A stretch of 33,433 nt of DNA, taken from the NCBI GenBank assembly GCA_902810755.1, contig CADDYT010000067.1:1-33433 (forward strand), written 5' to 3'. The notes under the pieces are model-generated. The model had not been told where the DNA came from. It ran no database searches and saw only the letters and a list, made by a program, of their open reading frames with translations. Below, piece by piece: positions 32,128 through 33,433 of this stretch (positions within the stretch are counted from its first letter, which is position 1; each line of letters begins with the position of its first letter). Source of the DNA: Chloroflexota bacterium (GTDB lineage: Bacteria; Chloroflexota; Ktedonobacteria; Ktedonobacterales; Ktedonobacteraceae). Made by a program: the position numbers and the translations under genes.

Positions 32128-33082
32128 AAGGATGCTGGCGGAGATACTGGTCGATCTCTCCCATCTCCCGCTCATCCAGCCGAAATTCGGCGGCGTTAAT
32201 CAAACTGCTGATCTGGTCGGGTCGGCGCGCTCCGACGATGGCGCCGGTCACGCCGGGATGGCTCAGCGTCCAGGCGATGGCAACCTCACCCGGCGACATC
32301 TGGTGCGGGAAGCCAATATCCGTCAAGAATTGCACCAGTTCCAGGTTGCGCGTCAGCCTCGGCTCCTGATATTCCACGTTAGAACGTCGCCAGTCATCCG
32401 GGGGAAGGTTGGCGATGCGTTCGCGGCTCATTGCGCCCGTCAGCAAGCCGGAAGCCATCGGGGAATAGACGATGACGCCGATATCATTGTTGATGCAGAA
32501 CGGCAGAATCTCCGTCTCAATCTCCCTGTTCAGCAGCGAATACGGCGGCTGCAGCGAGGTAATCGGCGCAATGGCCATCGCCCGCTTCATTTGCACCACA
32601 TCAAAGTTTGAGACGCCGATGTAGCGCACCTTTCCTTCGCGCTTCAACTGCGCCATCGTGCGCCACGCCTCCTCGATGTCGGGGTCAGGATTGGGCCAGT
32701 GAATCTGGTACAGGTCAATGGCATCGATCTGTAAACGGCGCAAGCTGGCCTCGCACTCGCGCCTGATCGATTCGGCCTTCAAATTATTGCTGATATTGCC
32801 CTGCACATCCCACACCAGCGAACACTTCGTAAAGACATATGGCCGTTCGGCCCGCCCCTTCAGCGCGCGTCCCACCACCTCTTCTGAGCGTCCCAGCCCG
32901 TAAACCGGCGCCGTATCTATCCAGTTAATGCCCAGATCAATTGCGCGGTGAATCGTCTGAATCGACTCTTCGTCATTCTGCGGCCCCCAGCCAGCCGAGT
33001 ATCCTCCACCGCCCATCGCCCACGCCCCCAGCCCGATCGGCGTAATCTCCAGTTCGCTATTGCCCAACTGTCGTGTCTTCAT
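32126..33082 (-). CDS. Aldo/keto reductase
   Basis: NADPH-dependent carbonyl reductase of 318 aa, normal for the family. The catalytic tetrad is visible: Asp56 (WIDTAPVYG), Tyr61, Lys86 (FTKCSL) and His128 (LYQIHWPNP). The start MKTRQLGNSELEITPIGLGA and the cofactor-binding C-terminal half with VAIAWTLSHPGVTGAIVGAR are typical of the YhdN/AKR11-12 group. GGGAG lies 10 nt before ATG 33082. It converges on the sugar importer and ends in the shared terminator. Its substrate is open; sugar-derived aldehydes are possible given the neighbour, but this is only inference. Confidence 0.94.
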   Translation of the reverse strand: MKTRQLGNSELEITPIGLGAWAMGGGGYSAGWGPQNDEESIQTIHRAIDLGINWIDTAPVYGLGRSEEVVGRALKGRAERPYVFTKCSLVWDVQGNISNNLKAESIRRECEASLRRLQIDAIDLYQIHWPNPDPDIEEAWRTMAQLKREGKVRYIGVSNFDVVQMKRAMAIAPITSLQPPYSLLNREIETEILPFCINNDIGVIVYSPMASGLLTGAMSRERIANLPPDDWRRSNVEYQEPRLTRNLELVQFLTDIGFPHQMSPGEVAIAWTLSHPGVTGAIVGARRPDQISSLINAAEFRLDEREMGEIDQYLRQHP

Positions 33083-33217
33083 CTCGCTCTATCTCCCTTC
33101 ATAACACGTTTTCAGCATACCTGAGAGGTTACACGCTCTAGCCCGCGCATCAGATACACGCGGGGAATGGGTACAGGGCGAGGTAATGAAAATGGTATGC
33201 TATGAAAAAGACCCCCT

Positions 33218-33250
33218 CGCGTGTCATGCGGAGCAGCAGCGAAGCATCCA
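33218..33250. repeat. Dispersed repeat, degenerate single copy
   Basis: CGCGTGTCATGCGGAGCAGC followed by AGCGAAGCATCC. It keeps the TGTCAT-x-C and GCAGCGAAG blocks of the family, with a few extra bases between. Confidence 0.5.
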
Positions 33251-33283
33251 CGTCGATCCTGTTCTTAACGGTAAAGACAGGTA

Positions 33284-33433
33284 CTACGGCAGGTTCTGAT
33301 CGGAAGTGTTCTCCGAAGCTGAGATAGGAGAAAACAGCCCGGCGCGATAGGCGTTGAGCCGGATCTCCAGATCATTCTTTGCCCGCAGTACATCATACAC
33401 CTGTCGTCTGTGCTTCACTGCTGTCTCTCGTGC
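33284..33433 (-). CDS. C-terminal end of an unidentified protein, cut by window edge
   Basis: The minus strand from the right edge reads about 49 codons to TAG (33284-33286): ARETAVKHRRQVYDVLRAKN, then DLEIRLNAYRAGLFSPISAS, ENTSDQNLP. The first part looks helical and charged, the end is polar. The start lies outside the window, so the family cannot be told. Confidence 0.5.
   Translation of the reverse strand, partial: ARETAVKHRRQVYDVLRAKNDLEIRLNAYRAGLFSPISASENTSDQNLP

Noticed and set aside
1..33433. CRISPR array, tRNA, rRNA or transposase gene
   Set aside because: No regularly spaced direct repeats, no cloverleaf or rRNA sequence recognised by eye, and no transposase motifs in any plausible frame.

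Overview
The window (about 33.4 kb, GC-rich) looks like chromosomal DNA from a Chloroflexota bacterium, most likely class Ktedonobacteria. This is inferred from gene content and style: a fused electron-transfer flavoprotein, an FtsH with long extensions, small orphan membrane proteins, many soil-type regulators and transporters, and dispersed short palindromic repeats between genes. I see no rRNA, tRNA, CRISPR array, intact insertion sequence or phage gene. The DNA is mostly housekeeping and general metabolism, with small decayed patches.

Layout. 1-7.3 kb: FtsH-like protease (-), zinc-independent quinone oxidoreductase (+), site-2-type M50 protease with CBS domains (-), fused ETF beta/alpha (+). 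7.3-11.3 kb: S9 peptidase (-), then an ArsR-type regulator and MFS exporter operon (+) with a palindromic operator at its predicted start. 11.3-12.1 kb: a decay patch holding a DUF433 antitoxin-like gene, a broken DUF5615 toxin-like partner, a monooxygenase-like tail and a YCF48/BNR-like tail. 12.1-16.3 kb: Tex (-), a short gene with an in-frame UGA that looks like selenocysteine (-), and an RpoD-type sigma factor (+). 16.7-19.0 kb: Ser/Thr kinase, two-helix membrane protein and PRC-barrel protein (+). 19.0-23.7 kb: LysR regulator (-), a coupled MmgE/PrpD plus phosphosulfolactate-synthase-like operon (+), and an AlkZ-like winged-helix protein (-). 23.7-27.1 kb: DUF202 protein (-), Uma2 pseudogene (-), and two uncharacterised membrane proteins that converge. 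27.1-33.1 kb: LacI regulator (-), divergent sugar ABC importer (Tat lipoprotein binding protein plus two permeases, no ATPase) (+), and aldo/keto reductase (-). The tail of another gene (-) runs off the right edge.

The strongest unusual signal is at 14583-14897 (-). It is a 104-codon frame with a good ribosome binding site and a consensus -10 upstream. The frame is broken only by one UGA, which follows a Cys codon. Twenty-three nt after that UGA is the loop of a perfect 7-bp hairpin with a GGUC apical loop, the geometry of a bacterial SECIS. It is probably a selenoprotein gene that ordinary gene callers split or miss. Other points of interest are the MmgE/PrpD plus ComA-like operon, two very long perfect inverted repeats set exactly between stop codons of convergent genes, paired LacI-type operators 203 bp apart, and two families of dispersed palindromic repeats.
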